From Methylorubrum extorquens (GTDB lineage: Bacteria > Pseudomonadota > Alphaproteobacteria > Rhizobiales > Beijerinckiaceae), in contig NZ_JALJXF010000001.1 in the NCBI RefSeq assembly GCF_024169925.1, positions 1,680,001 to 1,744,000 of the forward strand: DNA of 64,000 nucleotides. Direction: 5' to 3'. A program made the position numbers and the translations under genes. This document shows, in pieces, positions 50,659 to 59,545 of this stretch. Under the pieces are notes generated by a model. It was not told the DNA's origin, did not search any database, and saw nothing but the letters and a program-made list of their open reading frames with translations. How positions within the stretch are numbered: the stretch's first letter is position 1; every line of letters starts with the position of its first letter.

Positions 50659-51390
50659 TCAAGCCTCGTCGCGTGTCGGGCCGAAGATCGGCTCAAAGGC
50701 GGCGCGCAGCGCCATGTCCACCTCGGGCAGACTGACGATGCGGCCTAGGTCGGCCAAGCTCGTCACGCCGTGCTCGCGCACGCCGCAGGGCACGATGCCG
50801 GAGAAGTGGGCGAGGTCCGGCTCGACGTTGAGGCTGATGCCGTGCAGGCTCACCCAGCGTCGCACCCGGATGCCGATCGCCGCGATCTTGTCCTCGACGG
50901 TCGGCCCCTTGTCCGGCCGCCGCACCCAGACCCCGACCCGGTCCTCGCGGCGCTCGGCCCGGATGTTGTAGGCGTCGAGCGTCGCGATCAGCCATGCCTC
51001 CAGGCTCGCCACATAGGCCCGCAGGTCGGGCCGGCGCCGGTTGAGGTCGAGCATCACGTAGGCGATGCGCTGGCCGGGCCCGTGATAGGTGTACTGCCCG
51101 CCCCGGCCCGTGCGGTGGACGGGGAAGCGCTCCGGCTCGACGAGGTCAACGGTCTTGGCCGAAGTGCCCGCCGTGTAGAGCGGCGGATGCTCCAAGAGCC
51201 ACACCAACTCGTCCGCCTCGCCCCGGGCGATCGCGGCGGCGCGGGCCTCCATCTCGGCCTCCGCCGCCTCGTAGCCGACGAGGCTGTCGGTCACGCGCCA
51301 AGCCACCGGCGGTGCGTCCGCGCGCGGCAGGAATGTCGCGGGTGCGATCGAAAGCCGGGAAGCGGGTGCCGTGAAGGAATTGTTTACCAA
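50659..51390 (-). CDS. lipB: Octanoyltransferase LipB
   Basis: A 243-residue enzyme that moves octanoyl from acyl carrier protein to lipoyl domains (pyruvate and 2-oxoglutarate dehydrogenases, glycine cleavage). Motifs are [33 protein letters not shown] (His), the catalytic Lys in [12 protein letters not shown] and the catalytic Cys in [13 protein letters not shown]. The start is uncertain: TTG at 51390 ([10 protein letters not shown]) fits the usual N-terminus, while ATG at 51441 would bring it to within six bases of the divergent fliN start. It is divergent from fliN. Confidence 0.93.
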   Translation of the reverse strand: MVNNSFTAPASRLSIAPATFLPRADAPPVAWRVTDSLVGYEAAEAEMEARAAAIARGEADELVWLLEHPPLYTAGTSAKTVDLVEPERFPVHRTGRGGQYTYHGPGQRIAYVMLDLNRRRPDLRAYVASLEAWLIATLDAYNIRAERREDRVGVWVRRPDKGPTVEDKIAAIGIRVRRWVSLHGISLNVEPDLAHFSGIVPCGVREHGVTSLADLGRIVSLPEVDMALRAAFEPIFGPTRDEA

Positions 51391-51447
51391 GACTTCACCA
51401 TCGCGTGCGGAAGGTTTTCCGGGCTTTAAGAAACGGAGCATCCGCGC

Positions 51448-51753
51448 GTGGCGGTCCTGGACGAATTGCAGGTCGATCTCAAGGTCGTGCTGGGGCGCAG
51501 CCACATGCCGCTGCACATGCTGCTGCGCATGGGCCGTGGTGCGGTGATCGAGTTGGAGGCCACCGAGACCGACATGGTCGAGATCCTCGCCAACGACCAC
51601 CCCATCGCCCGCGGGCAGATCGTGGTGACCGGCAACCGCATCTCCGTTGAGGTGACCGAGCTGATCCGCAAGGCCGAGGTCGTGCGCACCCCCGGCGTGA
51701 CCATCGGCGAGGGCGCCGTGCCGATCCTCGACGATGCGGGCACGATGCCCTGA
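51448..51753 (+). CDS. fliN: Flagellar motor switch protein FliN (SpoA domain)
   Basis: A 101-residue protein made of one SpoA domain: [30 protein letters not shown] and [27 protein letters not shown]. This is the FliN pattern of the flagellar C-ring switch. No other flagellar gene lies in the window, so it is an orphan copy or an isolated part of the regulon. It could also be a paralogue (FliN-like). GTG start. Confidence 0.9.
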   Translation: MAVLDELQVDLKVVLGRSHMPLHMLLRMGRGAVIELEATETDMVEILANDHPIARGQIVVTGNRISVEVTELIRKAEVVRTPGVTIGEGAVPILDDAGTMP

Positions 51754-51876
51754 GCGGATTTCGAGGCGGCAAAACGCGAAGAAGCGCATCCGGCGCTTGT
51801 GCAGGCCCCGGGCATCTGTTATCCGCTGCGCCGCCCACACAAGACACCGGCCGCCACAAGCGGCACGGCGGCAAGG

Positions 51877-51961
51877 GCGGCCATGGCGGAATTGGTAGAC
51901 GCGCTAGCTTGAGGTGCTAGTCCCGCGAGGGGTGGAGGTTCGAGTCCTCTTGGCCGCACCA
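51877..51961 (+). tRNA. tRNA-Leu (anticodon GAG)
   Basis: A full cloverleaf: acceptor GCGGCC/GGCCGC with discriminator A and encoded CCA. The D arm is TGGCGGAATTGGTAGACGC, and the anticodon stem CTAGC/GCTAG holds the loop TTGAGGT (anticodon GAG at 51911-51913, reading CUC/CUU). A long class II variable arm and GGTTCGAGTCC T arm complete it. Mobile-element remnants start about 110 bases downstream. Confidence 0.96.
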
Positions 51962-52069
51962 ACCTACTTCCTGTTGGAAGTCAAAAGGTTGGTCTTTACA
52001 ATGGGTTGATAAAGGCCGCGCTTTCACACAGCGGCTTCACGTATGACCCTCATGACAGCCTGATCGTGG

Positions 52070-52706
52070 AAGCACCCGAAGACCGGGACCTACTACCTGC
52101 GCCAGCGCACGCCGCATGACCTTCTCCACAGCGTGAAGGGTCAGAGCGCGGCTCTTCCGGTGGGCGATGCCTTCTCACCGTAAAGGTCGGTGACGCCATC
52201 CAAGCTTCCCTCCTGACCACGGACATAGCCGAAGCTCGAAGCCGCCGCTCGGTCGCTGATGGAGCTTTGAAGCGGTTCTGGGAGGCCCAGCGGAAAGGGC
52301 CGACACGGCTCAACCAACGACAGATCACAGCCCTTGGCGGCTTAGCCTACCGGGAGTGGGTCCACGCCATGGCTGATGAGCCGGGGCCGTCAGGCGTCTA
52401 TGCCGAGGTTCTGCGCCGTCACGCGACGTGGAGGGCGTTCATCCCAGTGCCATCAACCGGAACGACCTCGTGGCCGTCAGGTCTGTGTTCGCCTGGGCCT
52501 GCGGGCTTCACGGTGGAAAGCTGTTGCTATCGAAACCGGTCACGGGCGAGAGCCCGGAGGAGCCCAAGAGGGTCGCCAAGCGGGAGCGCACGTTCCGGGA
52601 CGGGGAGGTGGCTGCGATCCTCTCACCGGCCTCAGCAGTCGAGCCTGACGTACGAAACCCGACCTTCGCCGCTGCTCGTCGTTGGTGCCCGCGGCTGGCC
52701 GCTGAC
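52070..52706 (+). pseudogene. Tyrosine integrase remnant, frameshifted and truncated
   Basis: Three consecutive pieces in different frames read as one phage-type integrase N-terminal half: HPKTGTYYLRQRTPHDLL, then a stop and shift, DAIQASLLTTDIAEARSRRSVAD...LAYREWVHAMADEP, then a shift near 52436, SAINRNDLVAVRSVFAWACG...RTFRDGEVAAIL...NPTFAAARRW. The catalytic R-HxxR-Y half is absent, because the sequence switches at about 52706 to umuC-like code. It would have integrated at the adjacent tRNA-Leu gene (inference). It is non-functional. Confidence 0.8.
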
Positions 52707-52714
52707 CTGACCGG

Positions 52715-52985
52715 CTGGCTTTGGACCGGGCTGATTGAGAGGACCGGCATCATCACCACGGACCTGATGCCCCTCGAAGCATCTCAGCGCGCCTTGATCG
52801 GTAGGGATCGGGAGCGCAGTCGGCCGCTGACAAACGCCCTGGACCACTGCAACCGCCGCCACGGACGGGGGAGCGTGGTTCTGGCATCGTCCGGTTGGGT
52901 TAAGGCCCGACCATGGTTCACTAAGTTCGATATACGTTCGCCCCGCTACACGACGCGAATCAATGAACTTCCCACGATCCGACAA
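52715..52985 (+). pseudogene. umuC: UmuC C-terminal fragment, 5'-truncated
   Basis: The frame reads ITTDLMPLEASQRALIG, then NALDHCNRRHGRGSVVLASSG and STKF-like DIRSPRYTTRINELPTI, matching the last ~85 residues of the error-prone polymerase subunit UmuC. The palm and finger domains are missing, the natural stop is lost, and the frame runs on to 53249. It follows the integrase remnant in the same reading frame with no gap, so a deletion has joined the two. Confidence 0.75.
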
Positions 52986-53154
52986 CCACGCGTGGAAAAT
53001 GCTTTTGCAACGCGGGACCTACATACATCAATCACGCTTTATGATCATTCGATACAATCAATGAGCCACGCAATGTCACTGGTAGTGCGCCATGGGGATT
53101 CGCCGATCGCGCCATCATTGATGATGCTTAGTTTGAGTTTTGTGCGAGTGAACG

Positions 53155-53394
53155 ATGCTAGTTGCAGCGATATCACTAGCTACGGGGGCCCTCATCGGGC
53201 GGACGTATCAGACGAACACTCTAATCCTTGCATCCATCGCCATCGCTAGCATATGGATTACGGCGTCGATTATACGTTGGTCATTTTCGTTGGTTGATGT
53301 GCTGTTGTTCTTGTCATACTTATCAGCACTTCAAGGGGGTTTTCTTATAGGCGCCTACCTACAGACGAGGTATGAAGAATCAAAATTTGATTAG
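53155..53394 (+). CDS. Small AT-rich membrane protein, unknown
   Basis: An unrecognised 79-residue product with two or three hydrophobic helices (LVAAISLATGALIG, LILASIAIASIWITASII, LVDVLLFLSYLSALQGGFLIGAYL). Codons are AT-rich, as in the surrounding remnant island (about 52990-53600), unlike the genome average. No ribosome-binding site is obvious, so coding status is uncertain. Confidence 0.4.
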   Translation: MLVAAISLATGALIGRTYQTNTLILASIAIASIWITASIIRWSFSLVDVLLFLSYLSALQGGFLIGAYLQTRYEESKFD

Positions 53395-53598
53395 AAAAGT
53401 ATTATGCGACCTTCGATGTAAGACGCCAGTCCACACAGTGTTAACGAAAGCATGATCGAAGCGACACCACCGATGAGTCGCGCCCGTTGGATATTCATGA
53501 CGTTGTGTCGTTCCCGTCCATATTGTGCGCAACCTATCTGCGGGAAACTTGTCGGAATTGTGTTATTCAGCGCCGGTTATATTGATCTATAATTCTAA

Positions 53599-54165
53599 CT
53601 ATGGGACAAATTTGCTTTTTATTTCAAGACAAGATCTGTGGGATTGAATTCCTTCAGATGGCGCGGTGGGACGAACGCTTTCCGATCCGCGGGAACATGT
53701 GGGGAGGGCAAAAAACGCCCCGTCTTTGTCTCTATTACGTTGCGTCAGACGACAGCTTGTCGGTCGGGCAATAGCAACAACTGTTGTACGATTCCTCCCG
53801 ATCAGCCGGTAGACCGAAGCCTGGCTAACCCTGAGTTCCTTGGCGATGGCGGTTTCGCCCATGCCGAATGCTGCCAGCTCCCTCACACGAGTTGCGTCGA
53901 TGGAAGGCTTGCGGCCCCTGAACGCCCCTTCGGCTTTGGCCTTCGCGATACCCTGCATCTGACGCTCGCGCCCTATGGCCGTCTCGAACGCAGCGAAGAC
54001 CCCAAGCATCTGTAGGAAGCAGCGACCGGCAGGCGTTGACGTCTCGATGGGTTGTTCAATGGCGACAAGAACCACTCCCGCAGCCTCCATCCGCTTTACG
54101 ATACCAGACAGGGCAGCGATGGAGCGTGCAAGGCGGTCTATGCGGGTGACGACGCTAACCTGACC
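53599..54165 (-). pseudogene. Serine recombinase remnant lacking the catalytic N-terminus
   Basis: The - strand reads VVTRIDRLARSIAALSGIVKR, MEAAGVVLVAIEQPIET, MLGVFAAFETAIGRERQ, then KAKAEGAFRGRKP and a C-terminal HTH GMGETAIAKELRVSQASVYRLIG, which is the resolvase/invertase family from the middle of the catalytic domain to the end. The N-terminal part with the catalytic serine (YxRVST motif) is missing, and about 40 unrelated residues follow the HTH because the usual stop is lost. It is therefore inactive. Islands and transposons carry such genes, though no inverted repeats were found. Confidence 0.8.
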
Positions 54166-54919
54166 GGTATATTGGACCGAGCCGATTGAGCGACTGTCTT
54201 GCTGGTCAAGCGGGTTGCCATGGCGTTCCGTCTCTCAGGATGGCTCCGCGCGTGGCAGCGCAAGTCGTCATGTGGTCGTCAAGCCGGCATCGCCCCCCAT
54301 GCGATGGCATCGTACCACCGGCTGTGCGGCTCCGACCGCAACAGCCAGTGGTGGCTGTCCTCGTCATGCAAGGCAGCCGCCGGCTTCACTGTCCCATCCG
54401 GGGACATCCGGTGGCGCCCTCGCCTCGGGCCGGGGAGGAGGGAGCCCGGCAGGGCGGCGCCGTCCACCACCCCCGCTCGAGATCGTCCCGAAACCGGGAC
54501 TGCGAACCGTGTTTCGGCGTCGAGGGCGGCTCTCTTCCGTCCTGCCAACCAATCAGCGCATTGACCCCGCGAGACGCAAGATCTAAGCGCAATTTTATTG
54601 CCGAAAGATCCCGATTTAATATGCCTAAATTACTGAGGCGTAAGCAGTTTCGGCTGAAAAATGTTGCAGATCTGGCACAGCCGCACACGATCATGAGAGA
54701 AAAATAATCCGACCAGCAAATAACCCGTCCCGATGGATTGTCGGCGTCGCAGGTTCCCCGCATGTTCGGACCGTGACCGAAAGCAGAGTTAGAGCAAGGC
54801 AGCGTTGAGGCCGCAGGCGCTCCTGAAATGGAGCCCATCTCTCTGCATTCCGTCGCCGAATGATCGCCCGGCGCATAACTGAAGACAAAAGCGCCCGCTC
54901 AAAACGGGAGGGATGAACT
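54166..54919. other. Decayed region upstream of the Hint gene
   Basis: About 750 bases with no credible gene. 54380-54500 holds GC-rich repeat-like DNA resembling intergenic repeat elements (for example CGGGCCGGGGAGGAGG). 54580-54720 is AT-rich and may hold a promoter. Open frames here have unnatural composition. Confidence 0.45.
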
Positions 54920-55960
54920 ATGGCTTTGCCGATCACTTTCAACAATACGACGTATTCTGCCGGCTTCCTCGGAACCGACGACGGTGGTGCATCTGGAAAT
55001 TTTCAGGTCGATACCGCTTCGACCTATTCCGTGAGCGTAAGCGGCACCATCAACGTTGTAGGCGATCCAGTAACGCTGACCTATGGAGCCGATGCTCCAG
55101 CTGGTTTTGCCGGAACGTCCATTCAGTTGACCTCGACGCAGTTCGACAATTCTGGCCAGATCCTGTTCGTGAGCAGGGCCATCCCGCCCGGTGAGACGGC
55201 GGCCGGCAACTACCGCTACCTTCTCTCGAACACGCAGGTAGTCGGCTCGAACCCGCCTGCGGGCTCCACCCGGACACGCTTCCTCGCCGACAGCAACAAC
55301 ACGCTCGGCGATTACAACGTCCAGGCCGCGCCCTGCTTCACCACCGGCACGCTCATCCGCACCGCCCGCGGCGAGGTTGCGGTCGAGGATCTGACCGTCG
55401 GCGATCTCGCCGTGACGGCCTCCGGTACGCTGCGTCCGATCACCTGGATCGGCAACCGCGCCCTTGATGCCAAGAGCGAGGCGCTGCCCCACAACGAGCA
55501 GCCCATCCGGATCCGCGCAGGCGCCTTCGGCCCCGGCCTCCCGGCGCGCGATCTGCGCCTCTCGCACGGCCATCCGGTGCTCGTGGGCGCCGATGTCAAC
55601 GGCGAGGGCGGCGTGCTGGTGCCCGTGATGTGCCTGATCAACGGCACCTCCATCGTCCGCGAGCCGGCGACGCAGGTGACCTACTGGCATGTCGAGCTGG
55701 ATGCGCACGACATCCTGCTCGCCGAAGGTCTGGCCGCCGAGAGCTACTACGACATGGGCAGCCGAGTGTGGTTCGCCGGCGAGGACGGCATGCTGACGGA
55801 TCCGAACTTCGTGCCGGCCGGCGAGCACGGCCGCTGCCGCCCGGTGGCGGTGGACGGCGCCCTCGTCGAGCGCGAGCGTGCACGGCTCGACGGCGTCTTT
55901 GCCGCGGAGCTTGATGGGCACAGCGCCTGGACCGACATGCCGGCGTGGCTCGCCGCGTAA
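54920..55960 (+). CDS. Hint-domain (hedgehog/intein fold) protein
   Basis: A 346-residue protein. The N-terminal ~130 residues are a Ser/Thr/Gly-rich beta region (NNTTYSAGFLGTDDGG...). The Hint_2 domain spans about 135-320: CFTTGTLIRTARGEVAVEDLTVGDLAVT with a nucleophilic-type Cys, PITWIGNRALD, LRLSHGHPVLV in place of the usual S-x-x-H core, and LDAHDILLAEGLAAESYYD. Such proteins are common in alphaproteobacteria and may be exported and self-processing. GGGAGGG precedes the ATG. It is bordered by the decayed island on one side and a strong terminator on the other. Confidence 0.85.
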   Translation: MALPITFNNTTYSAGFLGTDDGGASGNFQVDTASTYSVSVSGTINVVGDPVTLTYGADAPAGFAGTSIQLTSTQFDNSGQILFVSRAIPPGETAAGNYRYLLSNTQVVGSNPPAGSTRTRFLADSNNTLGDYNVQAAPCFTTGTLIRTARGEVAVEDLTVGDLAVTASGTLRPITWIGNRALDAKSEALPHNEQPIRIRAGAFGPGLPARDLRLSHGHPVLVGADVNGEGGVLVPVMCLINGTSIVREPATQVTYWHVELDAHDILLAEGLAAESYYDMGSRVWFAGEDGMLTDPNFVPAGEHGRCRPVAVDGALVERERARLDGVFAAELDGHSAWTDMPAWLAA

Positions 55961-55984
55961 TCCTTCGACGGCGTTGACGTTGCG

Positions 55985-56017
55985 AGCGCCCCTGCCGGGT
56001 TCGGCAGGGGCGCTTTC
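55985..56017 (+). terminator. Terminator of the Hint-domain gene
   Basis: GAGCGCCCCTGCCGGGTTCGGCAGGGGCGCTTTC: a 12-pair stem with a TTTC tail, 25 bases after the stop. Confidence 0.85.
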
Positions 56018-56174
56018 GTGCGATGCGCCGACATCCGCGCGGGAGCCCCAAACCGTAAGGACACCGGTAGGGTGCGGGCCCAGCGAATTCGGAACGCTCC
56101 GGCGTTTCGTGCCCGGATCCCGATCGGGATGATGTTCCGGGCGAGCGGCCATCCCCAGCTGCCTGCCGCCCGCG

Positions 56175-57365
56175 TCACCTCGCTTCGGCAAGACGCTCGG
56201 CAAGACGCGTGGCCAAACTGACCAGCGCCTCATCCTGCCCGTGCGCCGCGATCGCCGAGAGGCCGATCGGGCAGTCGTTCGAGGTCGCAAGCGGCATCGA
56301 GAGCTGGGGCAGGCCGGCATGCCCGGCGAGGCAGAGCATCCGATGGGCGCGGTCGCGGATGTCGGCGCGCTCGGCTTCCGATGAGTCGAGGCGCGGAGCG
56401 ATATCCGGAGCGGTCGGCAGGACGAGAAGGGTTCCGGGCACGACGAGCCGGCTCATGCGCGCCCGAACCTCGTCGCGGACCGCCTGCGCTCGCGCCACGA
56501 CGTCCGCATCGAGATGCTCCCCTTCCTCGATATGCTCCCGGATATCCGTTCCGAAGGATGGGTCGGTCCGCTGAATCCAGTCGCGGTGCGTGGTCCATGC
56601 CTCCCGCGCTTGGATCGTTCGAAAAGCGTCGCGCCACACGGGGGCGTCCCCGTCGGCGACCGTGACGTGCTCGACCCGTCGCACGAGGGCGGCGAGCCGC
56701 TCGACGGCAGGGCTCAGGGCCGCACGGATCGCGGGCGAGGCCAGGGCGAACAGGTCGTCCGCGATCACCAGCCGCTCGGTCGGCACCACCTCGCCCGTAG
56801 CGCCGAGCATGACTTCGGAGACCGCCCGAAGAACCTGCGGATCGCGTGCGAACCAGCCGATGGTGTCGAAGCTCGGGGCCAGCGGAACCACGCCCTCCGA
56901 CGGAATGCGGCCATGGGTAGGGCGTATCCCGTAGAGGCCGCAGAAGCTGGCCGGCAGGCGTACCGACCCGCCCGTATCGGTGCCGATGGCGAAATCGCAC
57001 AACCCGGCGGCGGTCGCGGCGGCCGATCCCGACGACGAGCCGCCCGGTATCCGCCCCGGGGCGGCGACGTTGACGGGCGTGCCGTGATGCGCGTTCTCGC
57101 CGTCGAGATCCCAGGCGAGTTCGTCGGTGATCGTCTTTCCCACGAGCCTTGCACCCGCATCGAGCAATCGGGCGACGCTCGGCGCAGTTCGCTCCGGCAC
57201 CGCGTGCGTCCGGCGCCAGTCCGGGTTGCCCGCCCCGGTCGGCACGCCCGCGACGTCGAGCAGGTCCTTCACCCCGAAGGTCATTCCGCTCAAGGGGCCG
57301 TCGGAGGCGTGGCGGGACGCAATCTCGCAATCCGTCACGAAGGCGTTGATGGGTGTGGATGTCAT
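56175..57365 (-). CDS. Amidase (amidase signature family)
   Basis: A 396-residue Ser-Ser-Lys amidase. The catalytic Lys is in MTFGVKDLLDVAG (about 30), and the glycine/serine loop GRIPGGSSSGSAAATAAG (about 103-120) is followed by the nucleophile region TDTGGSVRLPAS (about 130-141). It hydrolyses an amide; the substrate is unknown, and GatA is unlikely because the size and C-terminus differ. The start ATG MTSTPINAFV was chosen; an upstream frame adds a dubious Arg-rich extension. It is divergent from the dehydrogenase gene. Confidence 0.9.
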   Translation of the reverse strand: MTSTPINAFVTDCEIASRHASDGPLSGMTFGVKDLLDVAGVPTGAGNPDWRRTHAVPERTAPSVARLLDAGARLVGKTITDELAWDLDGENAHHGTPVNVAAPGRIPGGSSSGSAAATAAGLCDFAIGTDTGGSVRLPASFCGLYGIRPTHGRIPSEGVVPLAPSFDTIGWFARDPQVLRAVSEVMLGATGEVVPTERLVIADDLFALASPAIRAALSPAVERLAALVRRVEHVTVADGDAPVWRDAFRTIQAREAWTTHRDWIQRTDPSFGTDIREHIEEGEHLDADVVARAQAVRDEVRARMSRLVVPGTLLVLPTAPDIAPRLDSSEAERADIRDRAHRMLCLAGHAGLPQLSMPLATSNDCPIGLSAIAAHGQDEALVSLATRLAERLAEAR

Positions 57366-57704
57366 CGTTGATCCGGGCCGGCAGCGTGTTCGGAAGAGCC
57401 GAACCGCTGCGGAGGTTGCGAAGGAGGGGCGAGCCTCGATGTCTCTCACAACACGCCCGCCGCGCTGTCGTGCCCGGAGAGGAAGCGGCCCGCGACCGGA
57501 AGTCTCGTCAGGCACCGAACGAGGACGCGATCGCGCCGGCTGGGTTCCTCTCGCTCTTCCCTTTCACCGAATCTCCGCCTCTCGCCGAATATCCAGTAGC
57601 AGGGGCATTCCACGGGCGAGGCCGACCGACGGTGTTCGGCCGGAGCCGGGGTGCCGCACGCGTGCAGGACCTATATGAAGGCCATCCCTCGTACGGAGAT
57701 GGCC
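57366..57704. other. Divergent promoter region, amidase and dehydrogenase
   Basis: About 340 bases with no credible gene. The translations are Arg/Ser/Pro-rich noise. No operator was recognised. Confidence 0.45.
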
Positions 57705-59138
57705 ATGGACCTCGACGTTCCGCTTCACATCGCCGGCCGCTGGCGTCCCGGTGGCGGCGGCGAGACCCTGGCCGTTCTCAACCCGGCCACGGGCGAGGCG
57801 ATCGGCCGGGTCGCGGTCGCGACGCGAGCGGACCTCGATGAGGCGCTGGAGGCGGCCGAGCGGGGCTTTGCCGCCTGGCGGCGGGTCTCCGCCTTCGACC
57901 GGTCCAAGGTGCTGCGCCGGGCCGCCACGCTGCTGCGCGAGCGCGCGGAAGACATTGCCCGCACCATGACCATCGAGCAGGGCAAGCCGCTCGCCGAGTC
58001 GCGGGTCGAGACCGGGGTGGCCGCCGACATCATCGAGTGGTTCGCCGAAGAGGGCCGGCGCGCCTACGGCCGGGTCATCCCCCCCCGCGCCGAGGGCGTG
58101 CTGCAGATCGTCACCCGCGAGCCGGTCGGGCCGGTGGCGGCCTTCACGCCCTGGAACTTCCCGATCAATCAGGCGGTGCGCAAGCTCTCGGCGGCGCTCT
58201 GCACCGGCTGCCCCGTGATCCTCAAGGGGCCGGAGGATACCCCGGCCTCCTGCGCCGAACTGGTGCGCGCCTTTCTCGATGCGGGCGTGCCGGGCGACGC
58301 GCTCGCCCTGGTCTACGGCGATCCGGCCGAGATTTCCGGCTATCTCATCCCACATCCGGTGATCCGCAAGATCACCTTCACCGGCTCGACCGCGGTCGGA
58401 AAGCAGCTTGCGGCGCTCGCGGGCCAGCACATGAAGCGGGCGACGATGGAACTCGGCGGCCATGCCCCGGCGATCGTGTTCGATGATGCCGACATCGAGA
58501 CCGCCGTGCGGGTGCTGTCCGCCAACAAGTACCGCAACGCCGGCCAGGTCTGCGTCGCCCCGACCCGCTTCCTCGTGCAGGAGGGCGTGTACAACCGCTT
58601 CGTCGACGGCTTCGTGGCTGCTTCGAAAGCGCTCAAGGTCGGCGACGGCCTCGATCCCGAGACGCAGATGGGCCCGCTCGTCCACGGCCGCCGGGTCGAG
58701 GCAATGGAGGCGTTCGTGGCCGATGCCGAGGCGAAGGGCGCGCGCCTCCTCACCGGCGGCAGCCGCATCGGCAATCGCGGTCACTTCTTCGAGCCCACCG
58801 TTTTCGCCGACGTTCCGCTGGAGGCCCGGCTCATGAACGAGGAGCCGTTCGGGCCGATCGCGGCGATCCGGCGCTTTTCCGATGACGACGAGGCGCTGAA
58901 CGAGGCCAACCGTCTGCCCTACGGGCTGGCGGCCTACGCCTATACCCGCTCCGGCACCCGGGCGAACCGGGTCGGGGCAGGGGTCGAGGCCGGTATGATC
59001 TCGATCAACCATCACGGCATCGCGCTGCCCGAGACGCCCTTCGGCGGCGTGAAGGATTCCGGCTACGGCAGCGAGGGCGGCTCGGAGGCGATCGAGGCCT
59101 ATCTCACGACGAAGTTCCTGACGCAGGCCAACGCCTGA
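57705..59138 (+). CDS. NAD(P)-dependent succinate-semialdehyde-type dehydrogenase
   Basis: A 477-residue aldehyde dehydrogenase. It has [12 protein letters not shown] (about 143), Rossmann region GSTAVGKQL (about 226-234), the general base in [19 protein letters not shown] (Glu near 247) and the catalytic Cys in [16 protein letters not shown] (Cys near 281). It ends with [14 protein letters not shown]. The profile is closest to GabD-type succinate-semialdehyde dehydrogenase (succinic semialdehyde to succinate). The ATG at 57705 was chosen because GGAG lies six bases before it; two upstream ATGs are less well placed. Confidence 0.9.
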   Translation: MDLDVPLHIAGRWRPGGGGETLAVLNPATGEAIGRVAVATRADLDEALEAAERGFAAWRRVSAFDRSKVLRRAATLLRERAEDIARTMTIEQGKPLAESRVETGVAADIIEWFAEEGRRAYGRVIPPRAEGVLQIVTREPVGPVAAFTPWNFPINQAVRKLSAALCTGCPVILKGPEDTPASCAELVRAFLDAGVPGDALALVYGDPAEISGYLIPHPVIRKITFTGSTAVGKQLAALAGQHMKRATMELGGHAPAIVFDDADIETAVRVLSANKYRNAGQVCVAPTRFLVQEGVYNRFVDGFVAASKALKVGDGLDPETQMGPLVHGRRVEAMEAFVADAEAKGARLLTGGSRIGNRGHFFEPTVFADVPLEARLMNEEPFGPIAAIRRFSDDDEALNEANRLPYGLAAYAYTRSGTRANRVGAGVEAGMISINHHGIALPETPFGGVKDSGYGSEGGSEAIEAYLTTKFLTQANA

Positions 59139-59545
59139 CCGGGCCGGGTGCGCCGTGGCCCGCCGCCCCGGCCGCCGCGTCACACGTTAAGCCCGCCTCA
59201 CACGACGTCCGGTCACTCGTCGTCGCCCCTACAGGAGCGGCGGCGCAGCGGTCGTTGTGTGAGACGCGTGGCGTCCGCCAAGCCGATAGAGCGCGACTTA
59301 TGATACGGTTTCCGCTTGATCCAAGCGGGGACCGGATCAGCAAGCCCGCGCGGCGACTGAGCGAAGCTCAAATCCGCCGTCCCGAAGGGATCAACCGGAT
59401 TTGGCATGAGAGGGGTGAAACTGTCCTGATCCACAGCCCCACTTGAGCAAACGAAACTTTTTCTAGGGTTCGGGAGTTTCAGACCTCACGAACTCAAGAA
59501 AAGGACAGCTTGATTCAAGCGAGCTGCTCCCAGGGAAGCGCTCGC
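59139..59545. repeat. Intergenic region with palindrome upstream of phaZ
   Basis: Contains a strong dyad at 59302-59338: GATACGGTTTCCGCTTG and its near-complement around ATC (core CCGCTTG/CAAGCGG perfect). It is probably an intergenic repeat or regulator site. The part nearest phaZ (59450-59500, GAAACTTTTTCTAGGG) is AT-richer and may hold the promoter. No coding frame is supported. Confidence 0.5.

Noticed and set aside
54186..54707. Overlapping open frames between the recombinase remnant and the Hint gene
   Set aside because: Three mutually exclusive frames, repeat-derived GC-rich sequence, and no domain or start signal.
51962..54919. Direct repeat of the tRNA-Leu 3' end as an att site
   Set aside because: I looked for a second copy of the T-arm/acceptor end in the region and saw none, so the island boundary cannot be set.
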